Below are positions 17,471-27,238 of a stretch of DNA of 34,182 nt, piece by piece; positions within the stretch are counted from its first letter, which is position 1, and each line of letters begins with the position of its first letter. A program made the translations under genes and the position numbers. Origin of the DNA: Acidobacteria bacterium Mor1 (GTDB taxonomy: Bacteria > Acidobacteriota > Polarisedimenticolia > Polarisedimenticolales > Polarisedimenticolaceae). Location: assembly GCA_001664505.1 (NCBI GenBank), contig CP011806.1, positions 1,861,317 through 1,895,498 of the forward strand. The letters run 5' to 3'. The notes beneath the pieces are model-generated. The model did no database searches and had not been told where the DNA came from. It saw nothing but the letters and a program-made list of their open reading frames with translations.

Positions 17471-17486
17471 CTAGATGTTGAACAGA
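17447..17486 (-). repeat. Duplicated 3' end of the DUF5916 gene
   Basis: GACYTAGATRTTGAACAGA occurs at 17447-17465 and 17468-17486 with two mismatches. The 21-base period keeps the frame: on the coding strand the gene ends LFNI-stop, and read-through would give VGLFNI-stop, so the same C-terminus is repeated. Confidence 0.8.
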
Positions 17487-19909
17487 TAGGAGAACTTGAC
17501 GAAGACCTGGCGACCATCGCGATTCAGCGTGCCATCGGTCCTCGCCACCTCACGTCCATTCGGCCCGTCGATCAGATCGAAATTGCTGGAGTTGGTGTTG
17601 TAGCCGACGTAGAGCGCCGTCCAGGGGTTCCAGAGGTAGCGGACCAGCAGGTCGATATTCAAGTTCTCGTTGTCCGTCAGACGGGTCCGCTCGGAATCCG
17701 GATCCAGACGGTCGTGCTGCAGGATCGTACGCAACGACAGTTCCTTGGAGAACTGCCAGTTGGCCTGTATCCGCGAGATATCGTTGCGGAAAATGCGGCC
17801 ACCCCCGCCGAGCGCCGACAGCTCGTTGTGCAGATAGCGCATCTCGATCCGCAGCGCCGGCAGCGGTCGCCACAAAGCGTTGGCCGATGCCGAGAAGAAA
17901 TCGGCGAGCGCCGGCGCCTCTCCACTGGGCGGAACGAAGTTGATTCGCTCCCCCACGTTGAGACCCGCGCCGAACTCGATGGTGCTGTACTCGGTCGAGC
18001 CGAAACTAACGCCCCAGGTCTCCTGCTCGAACTCCGTCGTTTGCCCGAGCGAAGGGAAACCCTCAGGAGTCAGCGTTTCGTTCGTCCTGTCATAGCGCAG
18101 GCCGACATCCATGCCCCCGACCCAGTTCCAGCTGAAGGAGGGGTTGATCGTCCAGTCGAGCGGATTGCCATCTGCATCCCAGATTCGCCGAATGAAGAAC
18201 GCCGGCCCCCATTCGGAGAACGGCGAGTCCACCGGGCGGAACCGGTAGGAACTGCGGTGGTGGATATCCATCGCGTCCGGTCGCTGCCTGGCTCCGAGAA
18301 AGCCAAGGTCCGTGCGAAATCCAGGGCTGGTATACACGATGTGGTTGTGGGTATTGAAGTGCTGCCCCTCACGGTCGACGCTGACGTTGTACGCCATGCC
18401 GTCCAGCTCGGTCCCATCCAGCCGCTCCGTAGCCGCCGAGGCCACCTGAAAATTACCCACCCAATTCGGGTTCAGCTTGATGCGCCCATCCACAGCGCCA
18501 ACCCGGTTGTAGGCGTCCGCCAGCTCGCGATCGGTCAATAGCACCCCGACCTCGGACTGGTTCGCGATATCCCGGTTCACACGCAGAATCCCGACCGTCG
18601 CCCGCTCATCAGCAAGCTCTGGGTTTCCAATTGCTTCGACCGGCGATTCGTCATCGATCAATAGCGCACCGATCTGATAGGGCCCCCGCTTTCCGGTCAG
18701 CTTGGCGCCGACCCGCGGCTCGACAATCCTCCGGGTGAACACCAGGTTGATCGGCGTGCGAAAAGCATCGGCGTTCTCCAGAAAGAACGGACGCTGCTCG
18801 GGAAACTGCACCTCGAAGCGTTGGTTCGCCGTGATCTGCGGCTGATCCGATTCGACCTGGCTGAAGTCCGGATTGATCGTCGCGTCCAACACCAGACTGT
18901 TGCGAATCACCATCTTCGCGTCGACACCGAAGTCCGAATCGAAGTCGTCCCGGGCAAACGCCGCCGCATCCCGATCCAGCACATTGACGTTGCGCAGGAA
19001 CGAGAACGGAATGATCTGAATATTCCGCCCCGGCCGGATCTCCCGGATCCCGTGCATATCCGCGCTCTGATTGAGCCGCCCCTCGATCTCGTTGGTGTAT
19101 CGCGGCCAGTAGGACTCTTCGCTATTCCGCGGAACCGAGCGGTTGAACATCACCCGCCAACGCTGCTCCGGTACATCCGGGAACCGCAGGCTCTTGAACG
19201 GGATGGACATCACCACCACGTAGCCCTGGTCGGTACGCCGGCCGTCGGAGCGCCACACCGCCTCGAAATTGGCGTCGAAGTCCCCTCCCTCGTTGAACTG
19301 GGCATCGAACTGAATCCCCAGAGGGTTGCAGAGGAACATGTACGCGCGGCGTTGATCGGCGAAGGTGTCGATCAGAATGTTCAGGTTGTCGTCATCGAAG
19401 ACGTTGCCCCTCGGCGAGAGGTTGGCCCGCACCAGATCCGGCTCATCATCGAAGGCCAGGAACGCCACCTCGAGAGCCTTGCGACTGTAGGCCAGGTAGA
19501 CCTCGGTGCGCTGGGCGGGAATCGCGCCGTCCACGGGAACTCGAGAGATGAACGGCCCCGTCGCCGCAATCCGGCCGGCGAGATGCACGGGAACCTCCAT
19601 CCCCACCGCGAAGTCCTCGAGCTCGAAGACCACATCCTCGACGTACGGGATCTCGATGCTGCTCTCACCGATTCGAGCGGCGATCCCCCCGGGAGGCGGC
19701 CCTTCCCCCGCAGCAGGCCCGCTTCCGACAACAGGCCCACTGAACCCGCCCGAAACCGAGGCTCCTTCCCCCTTGTTCAAGGCGTGGCCATGCCCGCGGC
19801 GGTCGGAAGCACAGAAGGGGCACTCATCCCCGGTGCTCGCAGCAAGACCCAGGTCGGCAAAGCAGCTACCACCGAGCCCGATCAAGACCGCTAGAACGAA
19901 GCGAAACAC
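17471..19909 (-). CDS. Outer-membrane protein with CBM9-like and DUF5916-type beta-barrel domains
   Basis: This protein of about 812 residues starts at GTG 19909, preceded by GGGGGCGA and 13 bases after the typA stop. The longer frame to 20035 would overlap typA and lacks a signal peptide; this start gives MFRFVLAVLIGLGG and a cleavage site near LGLAAS. Residues ~80-250 resemble the family 9 carbohydrate-binding/DOMON-like fold (EVYLAYSRKALEVAFLAFDD, NILIDTFADQRRAYMF). The remainder has the alternating strands and aromatic girdles of a DUF5916 barrel (FPEQRPFFLENADAF, IDATINPDFSQVESD-like motif). The C-terminus VFVKFSYLFNI suits an outer-membrane barrel. Function in this family is poorly known; surface glycan binding or transport is a guess. 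Probably transcribed with typA. Confidence 0.88.
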   Translation of the reverse strand: MFRFVLAVLIGLGGSCFADLGLAASTGDECPFCASDRRGHGHALNKGEGASVSGGFSGPVVGSGPAAGEGPPPGGIAARIGESSIEIPYVEDVVFELEDFAVGMEVPVHLAGRIAATGPFISRVPVDGAIPAQRTEVYLAYSRKALEVAFLAFDDEPDLVRANLSPRGNVFDDDNLNILIDTFADQRRAYMFLCNPLGIQFDAQFNEGGDFDANFEAVWRSDGRRTDQGYVVVMSIPFKSLRFPDVPEQRWRVMFNRSVPRNSEESYWPRYTNEIEGRLNQSADMHGIREIRPGRNIQIIPFSFLRNVNVLDRDAAAFARDDFDSDFGVDAKMVIRNSLVLDATINPDFSQVESDQPQITANQRFEVQFPEQRPFFLENADAFRTPINLVFTRRIVEPRVGAKLTGKRGPYQIGALLIDDESPVEAIGNPELADERATVGILRVNRDIANQSEVGVLLTDRELADAYNRVGAVDGRIKLNPNWVGNFQVASAATERLDGTELDGMAYNVSVDREGQHFNTHNHIVYTSPGFRTDLGFLGARQRPDAMDIHHRSSYRFRPVDSPFSEWGPAFFIRRIWDADGNPLDWTINPSFSWNWVGGMDVGLRYDRTNETLTPEGFPSLGQTTEFEQETWGVSFGSTEYSTIEFGAGLNVGERINFVPPSGEAPALADFFSASANALWRPLPALRIEMRYLHNELSALGGGGRIFRNDISRIQANWQFSKELSLRTILQHDRLDPDSERTRLTDNENLNIDLLVRYLWNPWTALYVGYNTNSSNFDLIDGPNGREVARTDGTLNRDGRQVFVKFSYLFNI

Positions 19910-19922
19910 CGCTCGCCCCCGC

Positions 19923-21761
<1,839 letters not shown>

Positions 21762-21882
21762 GGCTGAAATGCCTCACGAAACACGAGAAACGTAGGGGTT
21801 TCGATCTCGCCACGCGGCAAGGATCATCAAAGTTGATATCAGAACGCCGCGGGGCCATCAAACGGCCCGGCATGGCCGCCCC

Positions 21883-23463
21883 TCAGTACTGCCCCGGGCA
21901 CTCTCCGCCCGCCGGAAACGCCGGTTCCGGCAGCCGCCGGTCGCCGGGCAGCCGGTAGCCCTGCAGAATCTCCGCCGAGGCCTGCTCCAACCCCGCCGCA
22001 TCCAGCACGACCTGGGAGAAAGACGCCTCGGGAGAGAGCCCGATCACGTGGAATTCCCTGTTCTCACCACCGGGCGATTCCAGCGCGGCGAGCACGTCCC
22101 GCAGCCCCCCGATCGGCCGGCCATTGACGGTCTCGACGATCTCGTCCCGCAGATCGTGATAGCCCCGGTTGTACCCCGAGGGGAAGACGCTGGTGATCAG
22201 CACCACCCGCCGCCGATCCGGAGTCTGGGCCTCTTGCTCGTAGAAGTAGCGCGCCATCAGATGCGGCGGCGCCTCCTTGGTCCACTCGTTGCCCCAGGTA
22301 CGCAGGTAGGGCACGTCCAACTCCCGCATGACCAGCCCCCCCACGATCAAGAACGGCGGAGGGGTGTGGCGGTCTCCGGGAATCAGATCCAACGCCGCGG
22401 GATAGGGCCGCAGGGTGATCTCGAGGGATCGCTCCCTGCCGTCCCGCAGCACCTTGAGCGGAACCCGCTCACCGATCCGGCGTCCCGCGGTAAAGAGGTG
22501 GCTCAGCCGCAGGCGGCCGAAACGTTCGTGAAGGAAGTATCCCTCGGCGTCGACCGGGTAGCCGTCGACCTCCAGAAGGATGTCTCGGGGCTCCAGGGTC
22601 CCGCAGGCGGATCCGCCCCAGGGAATCTGGCGAATCAGCACCCCGCGGGGCTCGCCGGACTGCCCCAGATAGCGGGAGACGGCGGCGTCGCCGTTGACCT
22701 GCCACATGGCGCCCAGAGCGGGGAACGCCTCGTAGGTATCCGCCGCGGCGCGTTCCAGGAACTCCCGGACGATCTCGATCGGAATGACCCGGCTGATCTG
22801 CTTGGACTGGGAGGCGGTGATGCCGACCAGGCCCTGCTCGCCGAACACGGGCTCGGCCCACCCCCCGCCGGAGAGATCGGTCCGTAGCTGGAGGAAGGCG
22901 TGTTCCGCCCGGCCGCTCCAACTCGACTCGACCTTGAAGCTGACGATCCGGGACGACGCGGCCTCGATCTGCCGGCCGTTCCAGCGGACGCTGCGCAGGT
23001 CCCCGCCGGTCGGGGTCTCGGCGGCGAGCGTCACCGGCTCGAGCATGCCCCGGGTTTCCTCGTCGTCGATGGCCAGCAGCGCCAAATTGATCGCGGGGTC
23101 GATTCGCACGATCCGCGGCTCGACCGGCCGGGACCGCCCGAACACCTCGAGCTGGATATAGGTCGCGAACTCAAGGGTGTCGGCGGTGGTCAGCAGATGC
23201 CGGTCGTCGATCATCACACCGTTGGCCGAGCGGTTGGCCGGCGAGCGCTTGATCCACGGCCGGTCCTCGTCCCAGGCCTGGAGGCTCATGCTCAGTCCGA
23301 CGATGCTGCGGCCGTACTCCTCGCGGGGATCCCCCTCACGGCCGTTCCCCTGCTGGGCCGCCGCCGGGAGCAGAACCGCGGCCGGCAAGCTCACGACGAG
23401 CAAGACCACCGACCTCACGAATACCGAAAGCGGCGACACGCCGTTCACCGGCCGCCCCCTCAT
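21883..23463 (-). CDS. HtrA-like pseudoprotease with PDZ domains
   Basis: This exported 526-residue protein is a paralogue of the neighbouring HtrA-like protease along its whole length, but its catalytic triad is gone. Aligned by eye, TNAHVV becomes TTADTLE (His to D95), CDLALV becomes INLALLA (Asp to N126) and GNSGGPVV becomes GGWAEPVF (Ser to W202). The signal peptide runs to about residue 37 (VLLPAAAQQG). The PDZ-like region around GGSACGTLEPRDILLEVDG and the C-terminal block (PPPFLIVGGLVMREL, GYNRGYHDLRDEIVETVNG, QASAEILQGYRL) remain well kept, so the protein is probably functional as a non-catalytic partner or scaffold. Its ATG overlaps the upstream TGA (ATGA at 23460-23463), indicating translational coupling and matched expression. 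Confidence 0.88.
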   Translation of the reverse strand: MRGRPVNGVSPLSVFVRSVVLLVVSLPAAVLLPAAAQQGNGREGDPREEYGRSIVGLSMSLQAWDEDRPWIKRSPANRSANGVMIDDRHLLTTADTLEFATYIQLEVFGRSRPVEPRIVRIDPAINLALLAIDDEETRGMLEPVTLAAETPTGGDLRSVRWNGRQIEAASSRIVSFKVESSWSGRAEHAFLQLRTDLSGGGWAEPVFGEQGLVGITASQSKQISRVIPIEIVREFLERAAADTYEAFPALGAMWQVNGDAAVSRYLGQSGEPRGVLIRQIPWGGSACGTLEPRDILLEVDGYPVDAEGYFLHERFGRLRLSHLFTAGRRIGERVPLKVLRDGRERSLEITLRPYPAALDLIPGDRHTPPPFLIVGGLVMRELDVPYLRTWGNEWTKEAPPHLMARYFYEQEAQTPDRRRVVLITSVFPSGYNRGYHDLRDEIVETVNGRPIGGLRDVLAALESPGGENREFHVIGLSPEASFSQVVLDAAGLEQASAEILQGYRLPGDRRLPEPAFPAGGECPGQY

Positions 23464-24995
23464 AGCCGGCGGTCCTTCGCGATGCCGTAGCGCTCCAGGA
23501 TCTCGGCGTTGGCCTCCTCGACCCGCTTGCGATCCAGCACGCCGACGCGGCGCTGGTGATGGAACTCCAACACGTGGAAATCTCCGTCGTGGCCTTCCAG
23601 GGTTTCGATCAACTGCTCGAGGCTCTCGATCGGCTTGCCGTTGACCTGGTCGACCACCTGATAGCGGAACCAGGCCATGTCGGCGTTGACCGGATGGCGC
23701 AGCCGCCGCAGCAACACGACCCGCTCGCTGAAATCGACGACCTCGTCCTTCAATGGCTCGACCAGGAACTCGGTACGCATTTCATTGCGGGCGGTGTAGT
23801 ACCAATCACCGCCGAAGGTTTTCATCAGTTCAAGGCTGAGCGGCATGAACAGTAGGCCGCCGTAGACGAAATAGCGGGGCGACCGGTCGTAGGCGTGCTC
23901 GCGGAGGTGCCGGCCGTGGGAGCCGGTCAGGTCGAACTCCTCGACGACCCGCTCGCCGTCCCGGTGCACCCGCACCGAAACCCGCTCGCCGATCTGCCGG
24001 CGATCGATCAGGAGGCCGAAATCGATCCGGCGCTCACCGTCGTCGATGGTGCCGTCATTGGCCACCCGGTAGCCGTTGACGTTCAGGATCACGTCGCCGA
24101 TCCGCAGATGGCCGTCGGCGCTGGTGCCCTTGTAGACTCGACGCACCCGCACGCCGGTGTCCTGCTCCCGCAGGCCGGCGTGGTGCCGGGCGCTGGGGTT
24201 CTCCATCGCCTCGTAGTCGACGCCAAGTTCCGGATACCCGTCGTAGCGCCCGTCCTCGACATCCTCGAGAAAACGAGCGATGACCTCCGGCGGAATGAAG
24301 TAGCCGGCGCCCTCGAGACCCAGGTTGGCCTGGAAGGCGACGCCGACCACCAGGCCGTCCTTGACCACCGGGCCGCCGCTGTTCCCGGGGTTGATCGCCG
24401 CGTCGGTCTGCACGGTCAGGTGCACGTCCATGCCCGAATGCAGGAACAGCTGCTCCTCGATGCGGGAAACCACGCCGCGGGTCGAAGACAGCCGGTCCCC
24501 GCCCACCGGATAACCCAGGGTCTCCACCGCCGCGCCCAACTCGGGCAGGTCGCCGATCAGAAGCGGCGGCACACTGCCCAACGCCTCGGGGTCCAGCGGC
24601 CGCACCAGCGCCAGATCGCAGTCGTGAGCGACATGCACGACCTCCGCCTCGTAGGGCTGGGGGTCGTTGTGCACCAGGATCAAGAGGTGCCGGCTGTCGC
24701 TGACCACGTGGGCGTTGGTCATGATCATTCCGCCCTCGACGACGAAGCCGGAACCACTGGCCTCTGAAACTCCGCCGACATCCCAGGGGGAATGCCAGCT
24801 GTAGCGCTGGGAGTAGTTGACGATGCGCACCACCGAGGCTTCGAGGCCGACGCTCTCCTGGGCGCGAACCGGTGCGGCCGCCCCGCCCAGGACGAGGGCA
24901 CCCAGGCCGAGCCCGGCCAGCGCCAGCCATCCGAGGCCGAGCCCGGCCAGGGCGATCCAGGCGGTGGCTGCGCGCCGGGTCCGAGATCCCTTCAT
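23460..24995 (-). CDS. HtrA/Deg-like serine protease (S1C) with PDZ domains
   Basis: This 511-residue periplasmic protease or chaperone is likely to handle misfolded envelope proteins. A long Leu/Gly/Ala-rich signal segment (about 10-46) precedes a trypsin-like domain with an intact triad: H96 (TNAHVV), D127 (CDLALV) and S206 (GNSGGP). A PDZ domain follows at ~265-350 (GVRVRRVYKGTSADGHLRIGDVI). The C-terminal module (PRYFVYGGLLFMPLSLELMK, YQVVDQVNGKPIESLEQLIE) recalls the extended PDZ arrangement of the plant Deg9-type branch rather than E. coli DegP. The signal segment contains an internal 10-residue duplication. It is the first gene of a minus-strand cluster and is translationally coupled to the pseudoprotease. 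Confidence 0.93.
   Translation of the reverse strand: MKGSRTRRAATAWIALAGLGLGWLALAGLGLGALVLGGAAAPVRAQESVGLEASVVRIVNYSQRYSWHSPWDVGGVSEASGSGFVVEGGMIMTNAHVVSDSRHLLILVHNDPQPYEAEVVHVAHDCDLALVRPLDPEALGSVPPLLIGDLPELGAAVETLGYPVGGDRLSSTRGVVSRIEEQLFLHSGMDVHLTVQTDAAINPGNSGGPVVKDGLVVGVAFQANLGLEGAGYFIPPEVIARFLEDVEDGRYDGYPELGVDYEAMENPSARHHAGLREQDTGVRVRRVYKGTSADGHLRIGDVILNVNGYRVANDGTIDDGERRIDFGLLIDRRQIGERVSVRVHRDGERVVEEFDLTGSHGRHLREHAYDRSPRYFVYGGLLFMPLSLELMKTFGGDWYYTARNEMRTEFLVEPLKDEVVDFSERVVLLRRLRHPVNADMAWFRYQVVDQVNGKPIESLEQLIETLEGHDGDFHVLEFHHQRRVGVLDRKRVEEANAEILERYGIAKDRRL
24904..24950. repeat. Direct repeat inside the HtrA signal peptide
   Basis: AGGCCGAGCCCGGCCAG occurs at 24904-24920 and 24934-24950. 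The 30-base period equals ten codons and doubles LALAGLGLG in the hydrophobic core of the signal peptide, lengthening it without a frame change. Confidence 0.75.
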
Positions 24996-25031
24996 GAATA
25001 GACTCCGCGGTTGATCAGGATCGAAAAGGGA

Positions 25032-26237
25032 TCAGGAACGGGCGCGCCCGCTCGGCGCCGCCGGCTGCAGCGCCAGCCGCGCCAACAGCTCGGCACCCCG
25101 CGGCAACACCGACTCGTCGATGTCGAATTCCGGCGTGTGGTGCCCGGGCCGATCCGGTCCACCGGCACCGAGGAACGCGAACGCGCCCGGGCGCGCGTTG
25201 AGGAAGTAGGAGAAGTCCTCGGCGCAGGCCATCGGCGGGCACTCGATCACGTTGTCGTCGCCGACCACGTCGCGAGCCAGCTCGCTCATGTGGGCCGCGG
25301 CGGCTCCGTCGTTGACCACCGCCGGGTAACCCTTGTGCAGCTTGTAGTCGACCTTGCAGCCGGCGGCGGCGGCGGTTCCCTCGATCACCTCCTGCACCCG
25401 GCGGCGCAGGGTCGCGCGAACGTCCTCGCGGAAGCTGCGCATGGTGCCGTGGAAGCGGGCGGTATCGGGAATGATGTTGCAGGCGGTGCCCGCCTCGAGC
25501 ACGCCGACGCTGACCACCGCGGCTTCCAACGGATCCACCGCGCGAGCGACCACGGTCTGAAGCGCGGCCACCGCCTGGGCGGCGGCGACCAGCGGGTCGA
25601 TCGTCTGGTGCGGCAGGGCCGCGTGGCCGCCCCGGCCGACGAAGGTCGCTTCGAATTCATCCTGGGCCGCCATCAACGGGCCCGGCCGCAGCTGGAAGGT
25701 GCCGGACTTCATGGTCGACCACAGGTGCAGGCCGTAGACCTCCCCTACGTCGGCCAGGTCGAGCACCCCGTCCTGAATCATCTTGTCGGCGCCGCCGAAG
25801 CCTTCTTCACCGGGCTGGAAGCAGAACAGCACGTCCCGCTTCAGGTCGCCCCGCCGCTCCGAAAGCAGGGTCGCCGCGCCCAGCAGCATCGACATGTGGC
25901 CGTCGTGGCCGCAGGCGTGCATCCGGCCGGGGATCTCCGAGACGTAGGGACGCCCCTCGACCTCCTGGATCGGGAGGGCGTCCATATCCGCCCGCAACAG
26001 CACCGCCGGTCCCCTGGACTCGGGGGCGCGCAGCACCCCGACCACGCCGGTCTGGGCCACCCCTTCCCGCAACTCGTCGAGCCCCAGGGGCTCCAGCCGG
26101 GCCTTGAGATAGGCGGCGGTCTCGTGTTCCTCGAAGCCCAGTTCGGGGCGCCGGTGGAGATCCCGGCGCCAGGCGGTCAGGTCGCCGGACAGGGCTTCGG
26201 CCCGGCCTTTCAGCTCATCTTGGCTCATGGCAGGCAT
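25032..26237 (-). CDS. M20 family amidohydrolase (M20D, N-acyl-amino-acid or hippurate hydrolase type)
   Basis: This 401-residue di-metal hydrolase cleaves N-acyl or N-aroyl amino acids in characterised relatives; its own substrate is unknown. The opening WRRDLHRRPELGFEEHET and RADMDALPI are typical of M20D. Metal-binding residues are present: C109 and H111 in HACGHDGH, E144/E145 in QPGEEG, H171 in GLHLW and a C-terminal His in PGHHTPEF. The lid domain includes GRGGHAALPH. No signal peptide, so cytoplasmic. Start could be 26237 or the internal ATG at 26228; neither has a clear Shine-Dalgarno. It is divergent from mqnD, with 104 bases between. Confidence 0.93.
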   Translation of the reverse strand: MPAMSQDELKGRAEALSGDLTAWRRDLHRRPELGFEEHETAAYLKARLEPLGLDELREGVAQTGVVGVLRAPESRGPAVLLRADMDALPIQEVEGRPYVSEIPGRMHACGHDGHMSMLLGAATLLSERRGDLKRDVLFCFQPGEEGFGGADKMIQDGVLDLADVGEVYGLHLWSTMKSGTFQLRPGPLMAAQDEFEATFVGRGGHAALPHQTIDPLVAAAQAVAALQTVVARAVDPLEAAVVSVGVLEAGTACNIIPDTARFHGTMRSFREDVRATLRRRVQEVIEGTAAAAGCKVDYKLHKGYPAVVNDGAAAAHMSELARDVVGDDNVIECPPMACAEDFSYFLNARPGAFAFLGAGGPDRPGHHTPEFDIDESVLPRGAELLARLALQPAAPSGRARS

Positions 26238-26341
26238 TGTTTACCGACTCGACAAGCAGGGCAAGAAGCCCGGCGTGGAAAGCTCCGGTTAGGCGCGATA
26301 GACTGCCGTTTGCGCCGTTTACGCCCTCTAAAGGAGAGAAA

Positions 26342-27199
26342 GTGAGCGAACAGACCCCGCAGCGCATCCGGGTGGGCCACAGCCCCGATCCCGACGATGC
26401 CTTCATGTTCTACGGGATCCAGGCGGGCAAGGTCGACTGTGCCGGCTTCGAGCTGGAGCAGATCCTGGAAGATATCGAGAGTCTGAACCGCCGGGCGCTC
26501 AAGGGCGAACTGGAAGTCAGCGCCGTCAGCATCCACGCCTACCCGCACCTGGCGGACAAGTACGCGCTGATGTCCTGCGGCGCCAGCATGGGCGACGGCT
26601 ACGGGCCGATGATCGTGGCCAAGCAGCAGATGTCCCCGGCCGACCTGCGCGCGAGCAAGGTGGCGATCCCGGGCAAGCTGACCTCGGCCTACCTGGCGAT
26701 GAAGCTCTACCTCGGCGGCGACTTCCCCCACGTGGTCACCCCCTTCGACGAGATCCTCGAGACCGTCGAACGAGGAGACGCCGACGCCGGCCTGATCATC
26801 CACGAAGGCCAGTTGACCTACGAACGCCACGGCCTGCAGCTGGTCAAGGACCTGGGCATCTGGTGGGGTGAGGAGACCGAAGGCCTGCCCCTGCCCCTCG
26901 GCGGCAACGTCGTGCGCCGAGACCTGGGCGAAGAGACCATGAACACCCTGACCCGGGTGCTGGCCGACAGCATCGCCTACGGCCTCGATCACCGGGAAGA
27001 GGCGCTGGAGTACGCCCTCGGCTTCGGCCGCGGACTCGACGGCGGCCTGGCCGACAAGTTCGTGGGCATGTACGTCAACGACCTGACCCGGGACTACGGC
27101 CAGCGCGGCAAGGACGCGATCACCCGCTTCCTCAACCGCGGCACCAGCGCCGGCTTCGTACCGGGTATCGAAAAGCTCGAGTTCGTCGACGGCAAGTAA
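26342..27199 (+). CDS. mqnD: 1,4-dihydroxy-6-naphthoate synthase MqnD (futalosine menaquinone pathway)
   Basis: This 285-residue enzyme converts cyclic de-hypoxanthine futalosine to 1,4-dihydroxy-6-naphthoate in menaquinone biosynthesis. The family has a periplasmic-binding-protein fold. The hallmark HSPDPDDAFMFY lies at the N-terminus, and IHEGQLTYERHGL in the second half; both separate MqnD from the related MqnA. The start is GTG 26342, with AAAGGAGAG five bases upstream; the frame is open upstream to 26237, but that part is unlike the family and overlaps the divergent gene's start. The presence of mqnD implies a respiratory organism using the futalosine rather than the classical Men route. 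No other mqn gene is in the window. Confidence 0.92.
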   Translation: MSEQTPQRIRVGHSPDPDDAFMFYGIQAGKVDCAGFELEQILEDIESLNRRALKGELEVSAVSIHAYPHLADKYALMSCGASMGDGYGPMIVAKQQMSPADLRASKVAIPGKLTSAYLAMKLYLGGDFPHVVTPFDEILETVERGDADAGLIIHEGQLTYERHGLQLVKDLGIWWGEETEGLPLPLGGNVVRRDLGEETMNTLTRVLADSIAYGLDHREEALEYALGFGRGLDGGLADKFVGMYVNDLTRDYGQRGKDAITRFLNRGTSAGFVPGIEKLEFVDGK

Positions 27200-27238
27200 G
27201 CGACAGACCCTCGGGGGCACCGAAACGAGGTCGCGATC

